Assembly (NCBI RefSeq): GCF_000422245.1
Contig: NZ_ATHI01000026.1
Span: forward strand, 186,001 to 250,000
Source: Alkalidesulfovibrio alkalitolerans DSM 16529
GTDB lineage: Bacteria > Desulfobacterota > Desulfovibrionia > Desulfovibrionales > Desulfovibrionaceae
Length of the DNA stretch: 64,000 nucleotides
Reading direction: 5' to 3'
Shown here one piece after another: positions 45,522-53,947 of the stretch; within the stretch, counting starts at the first letter, position 1; each line of letters starts with the position of its first letter. The translations under genes and the position numbers were made by a program. The notes under the pieces are model-generated. The model saw only the letters and a list, made by a program, of their open reading frames with translations, did not search any database and had not been told where the DNA came from.

Positions 45522-45950
45522 CTAGATGTCCAGGGGCTTGGGCTCTTGCGCCGTGTGGGGGTGCTCGGGGCCGGCGTAGATCTTGAGCTTCTTCAAGAGC
45601 TGGCGGCCCAGGCGATTCTTGGGCAGCATGCCACGCACGGCGAGGCGAATGACTTCCTCGGGCTTCTTGTTCAGCTGGTCACGCAGGCTGATTTCCTTGA
45701 TGCCGCCGGGGAAGCCGCTGTGACGGTAGTACTTCTTGTCCTGCAGCTTGTTGCCGGTGACGGCGATCTTCTCGGCGTTGACCACGACCACGAAATCCCC
45801 GTTGTCCATGTGCGGGGTGTATTCGGGCTTATGCTTTCCGCGCAGGTGCATGGCGATCTGCGTGGCGAGGCGGCCCAGGATCTTGTCCTGCGCGTCGACC
45901 ACGATCCAGTCGCGTTTGATTTCCTGCAGCGTCGGGGTCCAGGTTTTCAT
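45522..45950 (-). CDS. rplM: 50S ribosomal protein L13
   Basis: 142 residues. Recognised by [48 protein letters not shown] and the [18 protein letters not shown] block. First gene of the L13-S9 operon, which is driven by the promoter at 45992-46020. Confidence 0.98.
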   Translation of the reverse strand: MKTWTPTLQEIKRDWIVVDAQDKILGRLATQIAMHLRGKHKPEYTPHMDNGDFVVVVNAEKIAVTGNKLQDKKYYRHSGFPGGIKEISLRDQLNKKPEEVIRLAVRGMLPKNRLGRQLLKKLKIYAGPEHPHTAQEPKPLDI

Positions 45951-45991
45951 CTCTTTCGTCTCCTTGCGGATTCTCCACTCAAAGGAGGGAT

Positions 45992-46020
45992 TGCATAGAC
46001 CCTTTGCCCGGACCTGTCAA
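45992..46020 (-). promoter_or_regulatory. Sigma-70 promoter of rplM-rpsI
   Basis: Perfect TTGACA (46015-46020), 17-bp spacer, TATGCA (45992-45997). Initiation near 45985 gives a leader of about 35 nt to the rplM ATG. Confidence 0.8.
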
Positions 46021-46038
46021 GCAAAGGGGCGTAAAAAG

Positions 46039-46983
46039 TCATACCGGACGATCCGCCACCACGGTCATGTCGCCCGACAGGATGAGCCGCCTCGCGGGTT
46101 CGGTGAGCCGGGGATGCCAGCGGCGGCCGATCTTCCACCAGACGCGGTGCAGCCAATGCACGGGCGTCACGATCCCGTGCGCCAGCCCGCGCGGCAGACC
46201 GGCGAAGAGCCCCATGCGCGAAAGCGCGAAGAGGCCGCCCTTGCCCGGCGCCACGGCGCGCGGAAAAAGCCCGGCGTGGTGCAAAAGCGACAGCGCGCCC
46301 AGATGCGAGATGTTGAAGAAGCTGTTTTTGTGGAAGGGCTCCAGGAAGGCCATGGTGGCGATGAGCCGCCCGCCCGGCCTGAGCACCCGGCCGATCTCGG
46401 CCAGCGCCGCATATGGGTGGCGCAGGTGCTCCAGCACGGCCACCGAGAGGATGAACCCGAAGCTTGCGTCGGCAAAGGGAAGGGCGTGCGCGTCCGCGAG
46501 CAGCGGGGCGCGCTTGTTGGCATAGTCCAGGCCCGCCCAGGCGAACCCGGCCCGTTCCACTGCCGCGCGGTGAAGCCCCCGCCCCGAGCCCAGGTCCAGG
46601 GCGATCTTGCCCGGCGCTTCGGCCTTGGGGAACCAGGACAGAATCTCGAGCGAAAGATGCCTGGGCACGGGCAGCCCGGCGAAATCGACCTCAGGCCCGC
46701 GGTTAAACGCCAGCGGCGCGAAATCCAAGTGCTCCGGGATGTCCAACGGCTCGCCCAGGGTCAGGGAAAGCCCGATGCGCACGGGATCGCGCAGCCGCAG
46801 GTCCGGCCGCCCGTCCGGCGTGGCCGCGAAGTCCCGGCCGCAGGCCGGGCAGGAGAAGTCCGGCCCCGGCCCCGAAAGTTCCGCGCGGCAGGCCGGGCAG
46901 CGCAACAGTTCGCGCAGTCCGGGCGGCAGCGCGGCCATGCCGCGCGCGGCCGCAGGAGGGGATTTCGCCGGGGTGCTGGTCAT
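46039..46983 (-). CDS. SAM-dependent methyltransferase with N-terminal Zn ribbon
   Basis: 314 residues. An N-terminal Trm112-like zinc ribbon (LLRCPACRAEL ... FSCPACGRDF) precedes a class I methyltransferase domain (IALDLGSGRGLHRAAVERAGFAWAGLDYANK; FADASFGFILSVAVLEHLRHPYAALAEIGRVLRPGGRLIATM). The end is basic and may contact membrane or lipid. The layout is common in methyltransferases acting on sugars, quinones or lipids; the substrate is not known. It starts 12 bp after the HD gene stop, in the same direction. Confidence 0.85.
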   Translation of the reverse strand: MTSTPAKSPPAAARGMAALPPGLRELLRCPACRAELSGPGPDFSCPACGRDFAATPDGRPDLRLRDPVRIGLSLTLGEPLDIPEHLDFAPLAFNRGPEVDFAGLPVPRHLSLEILSWFPKAEAPGKIALDLGSGRGLHRAAVERAGFAWAGLDYANKRAPLLADAHALPFADASFGFILSVAVLEHLRHPYAALAEIGRVLRPGGRLIATMAFLEPFHKNSFFNISHLGALSLLHHAGLFPRAVAPGKGGLFALSRMGLFAGLPRGLAHGIVTPVHWLHRVWWKIGRRWHPRLTEPARRLILSGDMTVVADRPV

Positions 46984-46995
46984 CTCGTCCGGCCC

Positions 46996-48240
46996 CTAGT
47001 CGAAGTCGGCCAGCAGCGAGCCGATGTGCACGCCATGCTGGAACGGCTCCTGGGCATACGCCCCCTGGATGCGCCACAGGGCGTGCTGGAGCTGGTCCGA
47101 GGTGATGCCGTTGCGAAGCGCGGTATAGGCCTCCAGGAAGGCGGCCAGATTGTCGCAGATCTTGAGCAGCCCGCCGTCCTTGGCGTCGAATTCGTCGTGG
47201 TTGTAGGACTCGGCCAAGGCGCGCCAGTCCGTGCGCAGCACCTTGCCGTCCTTCTTGCGCACCACGGTCTCGAATTCCGAGCCGAACTCGATGCCCAGGA
47301 AATACGCCAGCCGATCGGCCAGATCGGGCGCGCCGGCCTGGCGCAAAAGCGAGAAAACCCGGCGTTCCAGGGCGTCGTGCTCGTACTGCGCGATGAGGTC
47401 GGAGATGCCCTCCACGCTGCGCTTCACCGGCGAAATGATGTCGCGGGTCAACAATTCGGGCAGGTCGTGGAACAGGCCGGAGAAGAAATTGTTCACGCGC
47501 CGGGCGCGGCAGGCGTTCAATTCCAGCGAGAAGAGGTAGGCACAGGCGGCCACGATGAACAGATGTCCGAGCACCGTGGTCTCGGGGATGCGCGGCGTCT
47601 GCGACCAGCGGGTCTGGAAGCGCAGGCGGCCGCAAAGGCTTGCGAAGCGCTCGAAGGGGTGGCCCTCGGTGAGCAACTCGGGCACGCCCTTGATGTCCGA
47701 GTGCGCCGTGAGGGTGGCGGTGAAGTCCTCCTCGATCTCGTCGAGTTCCTCGTCCCAGGGGTTGAGGTGCTTGATGAGGTGGAATTCGTAGCGGCTGGCG
47801 TAGATGTGGGCCGCGTGCAGGATGCGGCTGGCCGGGTCGCGGCGGTCGGGCACGGCCAGATGCTCGCGAAAGCGCTGCGTGAAGGTCTCGCCCAGCACCT
47901 GGATGCGCGGCGTGAGCTGGTCCATGACCCAGGCCGTGAGGCGGCGGTAATGGTCCGGGTTGGCCTTTATCTTATAGAAGACCGGCGGCTTGATGTCCGT
48001 GATGACCAGCCGGTAGAGATATTCGAAGAGCCCGCCCTCGACCACGGCCTCGCCCAGGGCCAGCCGCTCGTCCAGGGGCAACCCGCGCGCGTTGGTCTCG
48101 TAGAGCATCCAGGCGACCATCATCTTGTGCGCCTGCTTGTCCACCTCGAACAACTCCATGGGCCTGAGCTTGTCGTTCCAGCGTTTCATGGACGAGCCGG
48201 AAAAAAGGAGTTGCAAAAGGCTCTTGCGGATGCTTGGCAT
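46996..48240 (-). CDS. HD-domain phosphohydrolase
   Basis: 414 residues. The HD signature is GLFHDLPELLTRDI, with an upstream His (ETTVLGHLFIVAACAY) and later KICDNLAAFLEAY as the distal Asp, fitting the HD_3/YfbR-like 5'-deoxynucleotidase group. The N-terminal ~150 residues (FEVDKQAHKMMVAWMLYE...) are an extra module. The reaction is probably metal-dependent phosphate ester hydrolysis of a nucleotide. Divergent from the CBS gene. Confidence 0.85.
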   Translation of the reverse strand: MPSIRKSLLQLLFSGSSMKRWNDKLRPMELFEVDKQAHKMMVAWMLYETNARGLPLDERLALGEAVVEGGLFEYLYRLVITDIKPPVFYKIKANPDHYRRLTAWVMDQLTPRIQVLGETFTQRFREHLAVPDRRDPASRILHAAHIYASRYEFHLIKHLNPWDEELDEIEEDFTATLTAHSDIKGVPELLTEGHPFERFASLCGRLRFQTRWSQTPRIPETTVLGHLFIVAACAYLFSLELNACRARRVNNFFSGLFHDLPELLTRDIISPVKRSVEGISDLIAQYEHDALERRVFSLLRQAGAPDLADRLAYFLGIEFGSEFETVVRKKDGKVLRTDWRALAESYNHDEFDAKDGGLLKICDNLAAFLEAYTALRNGITSDQLQHALWRIQGAYAQEPFQHGVHIGSLLADFD

Positions 48241-48348
48241 GCGGGGCCGGTCGGGTTAGAGGAACAAAAGGCTGATGAGCCGCTGGCCAATGTAGCGGGC
48301 ACGGCGGCAAAGCACAAGGTGTGCCGCACGATCTGAACGGAGGGTTGC

Positions 48349-48831
48349 ATGATATTGCGCAAGCGGGCCTGGGACGTGATGCGGGAGGATTTCGCCAGCG
48401 TGGCGGAGACGGCGAAGCTCGGCGACGTCATGAAGACCATGCGCGAACGGCTCAAGGGTCAGCCCGAGGCCCATCTCATCGTCGTGGTCACCGATACTGG
48501 AAAATTCGCGGGCGTGGTTACCGCCTGGGACGTGCTGCGCACGGCCGAGGATTGCGTGCTCAAGGAAGACTTGCGTCACTTGGAGGAGGCGGACTGGGAC
48601 CGCGCCTTCGGCCGGGCCTGCGCGCTGTGCTGCGGCGTCGAGGTCAAGAAGGTCATGCGCAAGGACGCGCCCATGGTCAAACCCTCGGACCCGCTGCTGC
48701 TGGTGCTGAACGCCCTGGTGGAGTCCAAGCGCAACTGGGTTATCGTGGAAGAGGGCGACAAGCCGCTTGGCGTGATCCTGATCGGCGATCTTTTCCGCGA
48801 GATTACCCGCGAAATGGTCGACTTCTTCTAG
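48349..48831 (+). CDS. CBS domain pair protein
   Basis: 160 residues made of two CBS repeats. The first contains KLGDVMKTMRERLKGQPEAHLIVVVTDTGKFAGVVTAWDVL; the second contains VKKVMRKDAPMVKPSDPLLLVLNALVESKRNWVIVEEGDKPLGVILIGDLFREI. Stand-alone CBS pairs bind adenine nucleotides and regulate other proteins; the partner is unknown. Its stop codon is followed at once by the palindromic repeat block. Confidence 0.9.
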   Translation: MILRKRAWDVMREDFASVAETAKLGDVMKTMRERLKGQPEAHLIVVVTDTGKFAGVVTAWDVLRTAEDCVLKEDLRHLEEADWDRAFGRACALCCGVEVKKVMRKDAPMVKPSDPLLLVLNALVESKRNWVIVEEGDKPLGVILIGDLFREITREMVDFF

Positions 48832-48832
48832 C

Positions 48833-48951
48833 GAGGCGTGAAAAATCCGCGATGGCTGCGTTGCTTTAAGCCGGTCAAACCCTCGCGTATGGGGAATACG
48901 CGTCGGTCTTGACCGGCTCTCGCGCCTTGCCCTCGCGTTTTTTGACGCCTC
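48833..48951 (-). repeat. Palindromic repeat, copy D
   Basis: Outer arms GAGGCGTGAAAAA / TTTTTTGACGCCTC. Inner stem AAGCCGGTCAA/TTGACCGGCT, core CCCTCGCGTAT-N5-ATACGCGTCGG. The outer arms differ from those of A-C but the core is the same. An identical copy starts at 49093. Confidence 0.85.
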
Positions 48952-48959
48952 GCTGAAAT

Positions 48960-49085
48960 CCATCCGCTGAAAAGACGCCATCTGCTGCGTTGCCGCGAAA
49001 GCGCCGATCCCTCGTGTATATCTTTATACACGTCGGGCCCGGCGCTTTCTTGCGCCTTGCATCTGACGCCTTTGAGCGGCCCGCC
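48960..49085 (-). repeat. Palindromic repeat, copy E
   Basis: Left arm AAAAGACGCCATCTGCTGCGTTGCCGCG, right arm CTTGCGCCTTGCATCTGACGCC. Inner stem GAAAGCGCC/GGCGCTTTC. The core is CTCGTGTAT...ATACACGTCGGG, where GTGTAT/ATACAC replaces GCGTAT/ATACGC with pairing kept. A second copy begins near 49220. Confidence 0.85.
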
Positions 49086-49320
49086 AAGAGGCGAGGCGTG
49101 AAAAATCCGCGATGGCTGCGTTGCTTTAAGCCGGTCAAACCCTCGCGTATGGGGAATACGCGTCGGTCTTGACCGGCTCTCGCGCCTTGCCCTCGCGTTT
49201 TTTGACGCCTCGCTGAAATCCATCCGCTGAAAAGACGCCATCTGCTGCGTTGCCGCGAAAGCGCCGATCCCTCGTGTATATCTTTATACACGTCGGGCCC
49301 GGCGCTTTCTTGCGCCTTGC

Positions 49321-49496
49321 GCTTGCGGAAATTTCAAATGGCGAATATATGTTGGCAGCTTTTAATTAAGTTCCTGCACTTCGGATTTGTTGGGGCGAGT
49401 TTTATGGCTTTTGTGGATTCACCCGTAGTCATATTTTAATTTTTTTCATGCAGGGTGCTATAGTCAGGAATCTATAAATCTCTGGAGGTAGGCAAT
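49321..49496 (+). promoter_or_regulatory. AT-rich promoter region of the orphan gene
   Basis: Strongly AT-rich. TTGTGG, an 18-bp spacer and TTTAAT, or a later TATAGT near 49459, are possible promoters. A clear GGAGGT lies about 9 bp before the ATG at 49497. Composition changes abruptly at the end of the repeat block. Confidence 0.45.
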
Positions 49497-50126
49497 ATGA
49501 GGGCAAGGGAAATGTATACACAGTTTGATCTTATTGCAAGCAACTATACAATAACAGATTCTGGTGGCCTTTTCTTACACCGATTTACACCTCAGGGAAC
49601 AGATACAATCTATCAGATTGAGACCACAAGTCGGTCCCCAGTTATTGTTGAAGGTGATAGATATGATGTTGGTTTTAAGAATGTTGGCGGAATACGTATT
49701 GTTGATCCTTCCTCTATTTGTAATTCAAGCAAGGTGTCTCCAAAGGTAAGTGTGATTGCGGCCTTCCAGATAGGAAGAGAAATCTATAATGCAGAAAGAG
49801 CAAAGAATGATGAAAGGGTGATTCATTCAGAGAGGAGTGGATATTGGTGGGGGAAGAAGTATGCCTGGAGAGTTTATGGGTTATGTTTGGCGAAAGAATC
49901 TTTCTATAAATATCTAGAGGAGATTAGGCATCCAACAGTCAACTGCGAAATGAACAACCCTCCGCATCCTCGTACAAAATCAATAGCGTACCTTGATGAC
50001 GGGATCTGCGATGCTGTAGAAGAGCTGATGGAGACAGCTGTTGCGCGTGGTCGGTTTTATGTCTCTCCAAAATTTTCAAAGAATTTTTCAATCAAAGGCA
50101 TTAATGCAATGACAGATAAGAAATAG
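49497..50126 (+). CDS. AT-rich orphan protein of unknown function
   Basis: 209 residues; not recognised. Strong GGAGGT ribosome-binding site. Composition and codon use (AAA, ATA, AGA, TTT) are unlike all neighbours, which points to horizontal transfer. No signal peptide or TM helix. The N-terminal half is mixed beta (FDLIASNYTITDSGGLFLHRF; IYQIETTSRSPVIVEGDRYDVGFKNVGGIRIVD) and might be a small barrel. The C-terminal half is helical and charged with a YWWGKKYAWRVYG block. It stands alone between the palindrome duplication and the EAL gene. A defence or cargo gene of a mobile element is possible, but no integrase or toxin motif is seen. Confidence 0.75.
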   Translation: MRAREMYTQFDLIASNYTITDSGGLFLHRFTPQGTDTIYQIETTSRSPVIVEGDRYDVGFKNVGGIRIVDPSSICNSSKVSPKVSVIAAFQIGREIYNAERAKNDERVIHSERSGYWWGKKYAWRVYGLCLAKESFYKYLEEIRHPTVNCEMNNPPHPRTKSIAYLDDGICDAVEELMETAVARGRFYVSPKFSKNFSIKGINAMTDKK

Positions 50127-50196
50127 GGGGCATGCCTTGCCAGGGTGTCGTTGACTGCTGCTCAGCTAAATTACGTGCGGTGAGATGGAATTCACG

Positions 50197-51429
50197 TCAG
50201 GTCTGGCTGACCACGTCCATGCACAGGATGCGCAGGGCGCCGTCGCGGTCCTCGAAGCGCGCCGCGATGGTCTGGCACAGGCTGCCCGAGGCCAGTGAGA
50301 TGTATGGCTCGGACGTGTAGCGCGAGAGCCCGGCCGCCAGGGGCAGGTAGTAGTCCTTGAGCGAGTGGTCCGCGCCCTTGCGCGCGGGCTGGTAGAGGAG
50401 CCGCCCCTGGCGCGGCGCGGGCTCGCGGCAGACGGTCTCGCTTGACTGGCGACCGCTTTCGTCGAGCACGTAGAGACATTCCAGGGCCGGGTGCAGGGCC
50501 AGCGCCTCGCACAAAAGTTCGTCGAATTCCTCGGGAGGCCGCGCGCCCAGGCGCTCGGCGATTTCGCTGGAGAGCCCCGCGTACATGGCGTGCAGCCGTT
50601 TGCGCGCGGTGATCTTGGCCATCTGGTGACGGCGGAAGGTCGTCGCGGTGTCACTCATGAGCCGTGAGAGGTCGGGGAGCGGATTGGCCGCCTCGGCGGC
50701 CCTGGCGAAATGCCAGCCCTGGAACAGCTCCACGCCGATCTCCATGAGCGTCAGCACCTCTGCCTCGTGCTCCACGCCTTCGGCGATGACCAGCGCGCCG
50801 ATGCGCGCGGCCATCTTGACCAGCGAGGCGGCGATGACCTGCTGGTGGTAGACTTGGTCGATGCCCGCGATCAGGCTCCTGTCCATCTTGATGATGTCGG
50901 GCCGAAGCAGCGGGATGCGGTCCAGGTTCGAGTGGCCCGCGCCCACGTCGTCCAAGGCCAGCAGAAAACCCGCCTCGCGCATGCCTTCGGCGAAGCGCAG
51001 CAGGGCCTGGGAGTCGTCCACGCGCGATTCGATGACCTCGATGACCACGTTGCCGGGCGCGACGCCGTGCTGGCGCGCGGAGCGCAGCATGTGGCCCGAG
51101 CCCACGGTGCGGTCGTTGAGGATCGAGCCGTCGAGATTGACGTGCAGCAAGAGCCCTGGATCGTTTGCGTGCAGGGCGGCGAAGGCCGCGAGCGCGGTTT
51201 CGCGGCACAGCCGGTCCAGGGCCAGGCGCGAAGACGATTCGTCGGCCATGGCGAAGAGGGTCGCGGGCGGGATGATGGTCTTGCCGTTCCCGGTGCAGGG
51301 CGAGAGTCCCCGCGCCAGGGCCTCGACCCCGAAGACGCGCTGGCGCTTGAGCGAGACGATGGGTTGCAGGTGCGCCGTGAGCAGGCGTCGCGCGAGGATG
51401 GCGTCCAGGGAGAGTTCGAAGGTCTGCAT
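50197..51429 (-). CDS. EAL-domain protein with C-terminal sensory region
   Basis: 410 residues. The EAL domain (about 10-245) keeps EAL (FGVEALARGL), VNLDGSIL, EVIESR, LDDVGAGHSNLD (for DDFGTGYS), IIKMDRSLI and AEGVEHEAEVLTLMEIGVELFQG, so c-di-GMP phosphodiesterase activity is likely, though the DDVGAGH loop is altered. The C-terminal ~140 residues (HAMYAGLSSEIAERLGARPPEEFDELLCEALALHPALECLYVLDESGRQ; YLPLAAGLSRYTSEPYISLASGSLCQTI) look like a cytoplasmic sensor of the Cache/PDC type. No TM segments. Just downstream of glnK in the same direction. Confidence 0.88.
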   Translation of the reverse strand: MQTFELSLDAILARRLLTAHLQPIVSLKRQRVFGVEALARGLSPCTGNGKTIIPPATLFAMADESSSRLALDRLCRETALAAFAALHANDPGLLLHVNLDGSILNDRTVGSGHMLRSARQHGVAPGNVVIEVIESRVDDSQALLRFAEGMREAGFLLALDDVGAGHSNLDRIPLLRPDIIKMDRSLIAGIDQVYHQQVIAASLVKMAARIGALVIAEGVEHEAEVLTLMEIGVELFQGWHFARAAEAANPLPDLSRLMSDTATTFRRHQMAKITARKRLHAMYAGLSSEIAERLGARPPEEFDELLCEALALHPALECLYVLDESGRQSSETVCREPAPRQGRLLYQPARKGADHSLKDYYLPLAAGLSRYTSEPYISLASGSLCQTIAARFEDRDGALRILCMDVVSQT

Positions 51430-51533
51430 GCGCGGGTCCTGGGTGGGGTCGAGGTCGTTTTCGGGCGTTGTCCGGAAAAAAAGGGAGACGCCCGAGGGCG
51501 TCTCCCGTGTTCGGCCGCTCGCGCGGCGCTTGA

Positions 51534-51866
51534 TCAGAGGATGCTTTCCTCGCCGGTGCGGATGCGCATGGCCTTGGCCACGTCCTGCACGAGGATGATG
51601 CCGTCGCCCTCCTTGCCGGTCAGGGCTCCGTCGCGGATGGCCGTCACGGCGTCGTCGAGCTTGTCTTCATTGAGGCCCACTTCGAGGCGGACCTTCTTGA
51701 GCAGGTTCACTTCCATGGTCACGCCGCGATAGGTTTCGGTGAAGCCCTTCTGGCGGCCCGCGCCGAGCACGTTGGTCACGGACATGGAGTAGATGCCCTT
51801 GGCGTAGAGCGCCTGCTTGACGCTGTTCAGCTTTTCAGGGCGGAAGTAGGCGATGATGAGTTTCAT
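51534..51866 (-). CDS. PII nitrogen regulatory protein (GlnK/GlnB family)
   Basis: 110 residues. Trimeric PII signal protein that binds ATP/ADP and 2-oxoglutarate and gates AmtB. N-terminal MKLIIAYFRPEKLNSVKQAL; the T-loop carries the tyrosine in KGFTETYRGV; the C-terminal block is GKEGDGIILVQDVAKAMRIRTGEE. It differs from E. coli GlnK in the T-loop flank (AGRQKGFTETYRGVTMEVNLL), resembling PII proteins of archaea and anaerobes. It lies 24 bp after amtB in a conserved pair. Confidence 0.94.
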   Translation of the reverse strand: MKLIIAYFRPEKLNSVKQALYAKGIYSMSVTNVLGAGRQKGFTETYRGVTMEVNLLKKVRLEVGLNEDKLDDAVTAIRDGALTGKEGDGIILVQDVAKAMRIRTGEESIL

Positions 51867-51890
51867 GGTCGCTCCTTTCGTCGTGTACGG

Positions 51891-53285
51891 TTACTCGGTG
51901 CGGAAAATCTGGAAGCCGGAGTAGGCTTCGGAGCCGTGCTCGGTGATATCCAGCCCCTTGATTTCCTCTTCCTCTGAGACGCGCAGGCCGAAGAGCGCCT
52001 TGACCAGCAGCATGACCACGAGGCCCATGCCGAAGGCCCAGACGAAGTAGGCCGCCGCGCCCAGGGCCTGCACGCCCAGGATGTCGAAGCCGCCGCCGTA
52101 GAAGAGGCCGCCCGCGCCGTCGTTCAGGCCCGGCACGGTGAACAGGCCGCAGGCCAGGGTGCCCCACACGCCGCACACGCCGTGCACTGAGACCGCGCCC
52201 ACGGGGTCGTCGACCCGCAAGACCTTGTCGATGAATTCGATGGAGAGCACCACGAGCACGCCCGCGACCAGGCCGATGGCGAGAGAACCCATGGGCGAGA
52301 CGGTGAAGCAGGGAGCGGTGATGCCCACGAGACCTGCCAGCGCACCGTTCATGGTCATGGACATGTCAGGCTTGCCGAATCGCACCCAGGAAGTGGCCAT
52401 GGCGCCGAGCACGCCGGCGGCGGCGGCCAGGGAGGTGTTGGCGGCGATCAGGCCGATGGTGTTGTCGGCCGTGGTGGTGGACCCGGCGTTGAAGCCGAAC
52501 CAGCCGAACCAGAGGATGAACACGCCAAGCGCGCCCAGCGGGATGTTGTGGCCGGGGATGGCGCGGGGCTTGCCGTCGGGACCGTACTTGCCCATGCGCG
52601 GGCCGAGCACCAGGGCGCCGGCCAGGGCCACCCAGCCGCCCACGGAGTGGACAACGGAGGAGCCCGCGAAGTCCATGAAGCCGAGATTCTCGAGCCAGCC
52701 GGCCGAGGCGTCGCCGTTCAGGCCGCCCCAGGCCCAGTGGCCGGAGATGGGGTAGATGAGGCCGGTGACCAGCACGGAGATGATGATGTAGGAGCTGAAC
52801 TTGGTGCGCTCGGCCATGCCTCCGGAAACGATGGTCGCGGCGGTGGCCGCGAAGACGCTCTGGAAGAGCCAGAAGGTGATGTTCCAACTCGAATCGTCGA
52901 AGTTGCCGTAGTCGAGCGTCAGGCCCGAAAGACCGAATCCGCTCGTGCCGAAGAGGCCGAAGGCGTCGGTACCGAACATCAGGGCGAAGCCCAGGAACAG
53001 GAAGGTCACTTGTCCAGCGCCGAAGTCCAGGAAGTTCTTCATGATGATGTTGCCTGCGGACTTGGCACGGGTGAACCCAGCCTCCACGCATGCGAATCCG
53101 GCCTGCATGAAGAAGACGAGCAGGGCGGCCACGAGGGTCCACAGGATGTTGGCGTTGGCCTGGGTCAGGAACTCGATGCCGTCTTCGGCGTGCGCCGGGT
53201 CGGGCAGCGCCAGGAACGCGCAGGCCAGGGCGGCGGGCAGGGCCCATCTGGCGGCCTTTGCGGGCGAGAAGCGGGAAATCGTCAT
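51891..53285 (-). CDS. amtB: Ammonium transporter AmtB
   Basis: 464 residues from the ATG behind GGAGG (6-bp spacing). A signal peptide (ARWALPAALACAFLALPDPAHA) precedes about 11 TM helices. Family blocks: FMQAGFACVEAGFTRAKSAGNIIMKN, GDASAGWLENLGFMDFAGSSVVHSVGGWVALAGALVLGPR with the pore His, GVFILWFGWFGFNAGS and DDPVGAVSVHGVCGVWGTLACGLF with the second pore His. A trimeric channel for ammonium uptake, coupled to the PII gene downstream. Confidence 0.96.
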   Translation of the reverse strand: MTISRFSPAKAARWALPAALACAFLALPDPAHAEDGIEFLTQANANILWTLVAALLVFFMQAGFACVEAGFTRAKSAGNIIMKNFLDFGAGQVTFLFLGFALMFGTDAFGLFGTSGFGLSGLTLDYGNFDDSSWNITFWLFQSVFAATAATIVSGGMAERTKFSSYIIISVLVTGLIYPISGHWAWGGLNGDASAGWLENLGFMDFAGSSVVHSVGGWVALAGALVLGPRMGKYGPDGKPRAIPGHNIPLGALGVFILWFGWFGFNAGSTTTADNTIGLIAANTSLAAAAGVLGAMATSWVRFGKPDMSMTMNGALAGLVGITAPCFTVSPMGSLAIGLVAGVLVVLSIEFIDKVLRVDDPVGAVSVHGVCGVWGTLACGLFTVPGLNDGAGGLFYGGGFDILGVQALGAAAYFVWAFGMGLVVMLLVKALFGLRVSEEEEIKGLDITEHGSEAYSGFQIFRTE

Positions 53286-53345
53286 GGAAAACCTCCTCCA
53301 GAAATGTGTTCGGGTATCGGCCGGGGCCGTGGGCACGCTCGGACA

Positions 53346-53364
53346 TTGCAAAAAGCTGTGCCAA
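53346..53364 (-). promoter_or_regulatory. Near-consensus sigma-54 site upstream of amtB (one base too long)
   Basis: TTGGCACAGCTTTTTGCAA resembles sigma-54 promoters such as glnAp2, but the GG-to-GC distance is one base longer than consensus. It lies about 60 bp before the amtB start, the right place for nitrogen control. Functional status uncertain. Confidence 0.45.
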
Positions 53365-53764
53365 TTCATAATGAGTTGATTTTGTTTGATAATAGCAAAT
53401 TGACATCCATCCCTGTTTTCTTTTTTTGTAAATATCAAGAGGCGTGTCTTGAGGTGCTTCACAGCTCCGAAAGCGGTGCTGAACAGGGAGTCGGGGGCGT
53501 TCCGGCAATAGCGGAGACGGTCTGTCGACGAGGCGTCCCAGGGGGGCTGTGGCTATGAAATCTCAAGTGATTCGACAGCTTGGGCATGGAAATGGGGAGC
53601 CGGTGGTGTGGGCTGCCCCGCATGGCGCGTATGCCCGGCAGGAGGGCGTCGCGCCAGGTAGGTACATTTTTGTTATCCAAAATTTATTTTTACAAAAAAG
53701 AATAAAACTGAAAAATACGCGCCACTGAAAGCTGTAAATTTTTTCATTCGCGAAAACAAAGTTT
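53365..53764. other. Intergenic region between amtB and the aromatic operon
   Basis: No supported gene; a 57-codon frame from 53555 lacks support. 53660-53770 is very AT-rich and may act as an UP element or bent DNA for the operon promoter. Confidence 0.45.
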
Positions 53765-53835
53765 CGAGGATTTCGATACCGGCTCTATTTTATCCGCTTT
53801 TTCGCTTGACACCGATTTCGACACGGGGATAAGAG
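53765..53835 (+). promoter_or_regulatory. Promoter region of the aro-phe-tyr-trp operon
   Basis: Two candidates. TTGACA (53806-53811) with a 17-bp spacer and ATAAGA (53829-53834) has the better -35 but would start almost at the leader ATG. TATTTT (53786-53791) preceded 17 bp earlier by TTCGAG would give a leader of about 45 nt that includes the weak AAGAG (53831-53835). No TrpR-like operator is seen. Confidence 0.45.
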
Positions 53836-53842
53836 CAACGCC

Positions 53843-53947
53843 ATGAACCGTCCGACCACCGTCCTCTCCTCCTTTTCCGCCGCCTCCTTTTGGCGCTGGT
53901 ATTGGTATTATGGACAGGCCTGTGGTCAGGTGCGTGGCATAGCCTAG
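53843..53947 (+). CDS. Leader peptide of the aromatic operon (attenuator, Trp/Tyr codons)
   Basis: A 34-codon reading frame ending at TAG 53945-53947. Codons 17-23 read W-R-W-Y-W-Y-Y (TGG at 53891, 53897 and 53903; TAT at 53900, 53906 and 53909), preceded by Phe codons at positions 11 and 16. It sits 30 bp before an intrinsic terminator and 127 bp before the first structural gene. Ribosome stalling at the Trp (and perhaps Tyr) codons would expose the antiterminator strand at 53918-53927. The density of three Trp and three Tyr codons within seven is far beyond chance and fits an operon serving all three aromatic amino acids. Confidence 0.88.
   Translation: MNRPTTVLSSFSAASFWRWYWYYGQACGQVRGIA

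Larger units (their letters stand above)
48831..49320. repeat. 260-bp tandem duplication of palindromic repeats
   Basis: 48831-49090 is repeated at 49091-49320, where copy 2 stops 30 bp short. The two copies appear base-for-base identical, so the duplication is recent or gene-converted. Each unit carries two different palindromic elements (copies D and E). The block lies between the CBS gene stop and an AT-rich orphan gene. Confidence 0.93.

Noticed and set aside
48875-49291. Protein-coding frames inside the duplicated repeat block
   Set aside because: They exist only because the repeats are GC-rich and stop-poor; the two copies encode the same meaningless peptide.
48831-49320. CRISPR array
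   Set aside because: There are only two units of about 260 bp made of palindromes, with no short repeats or unique spacers.
53555-53728. 57-codon frame upstream of the aromatic operon leader
   Set aside because: Weak ribosome-binding site, composition changes from GC- to AT-rich inside the frame, and no recognisable protein features.
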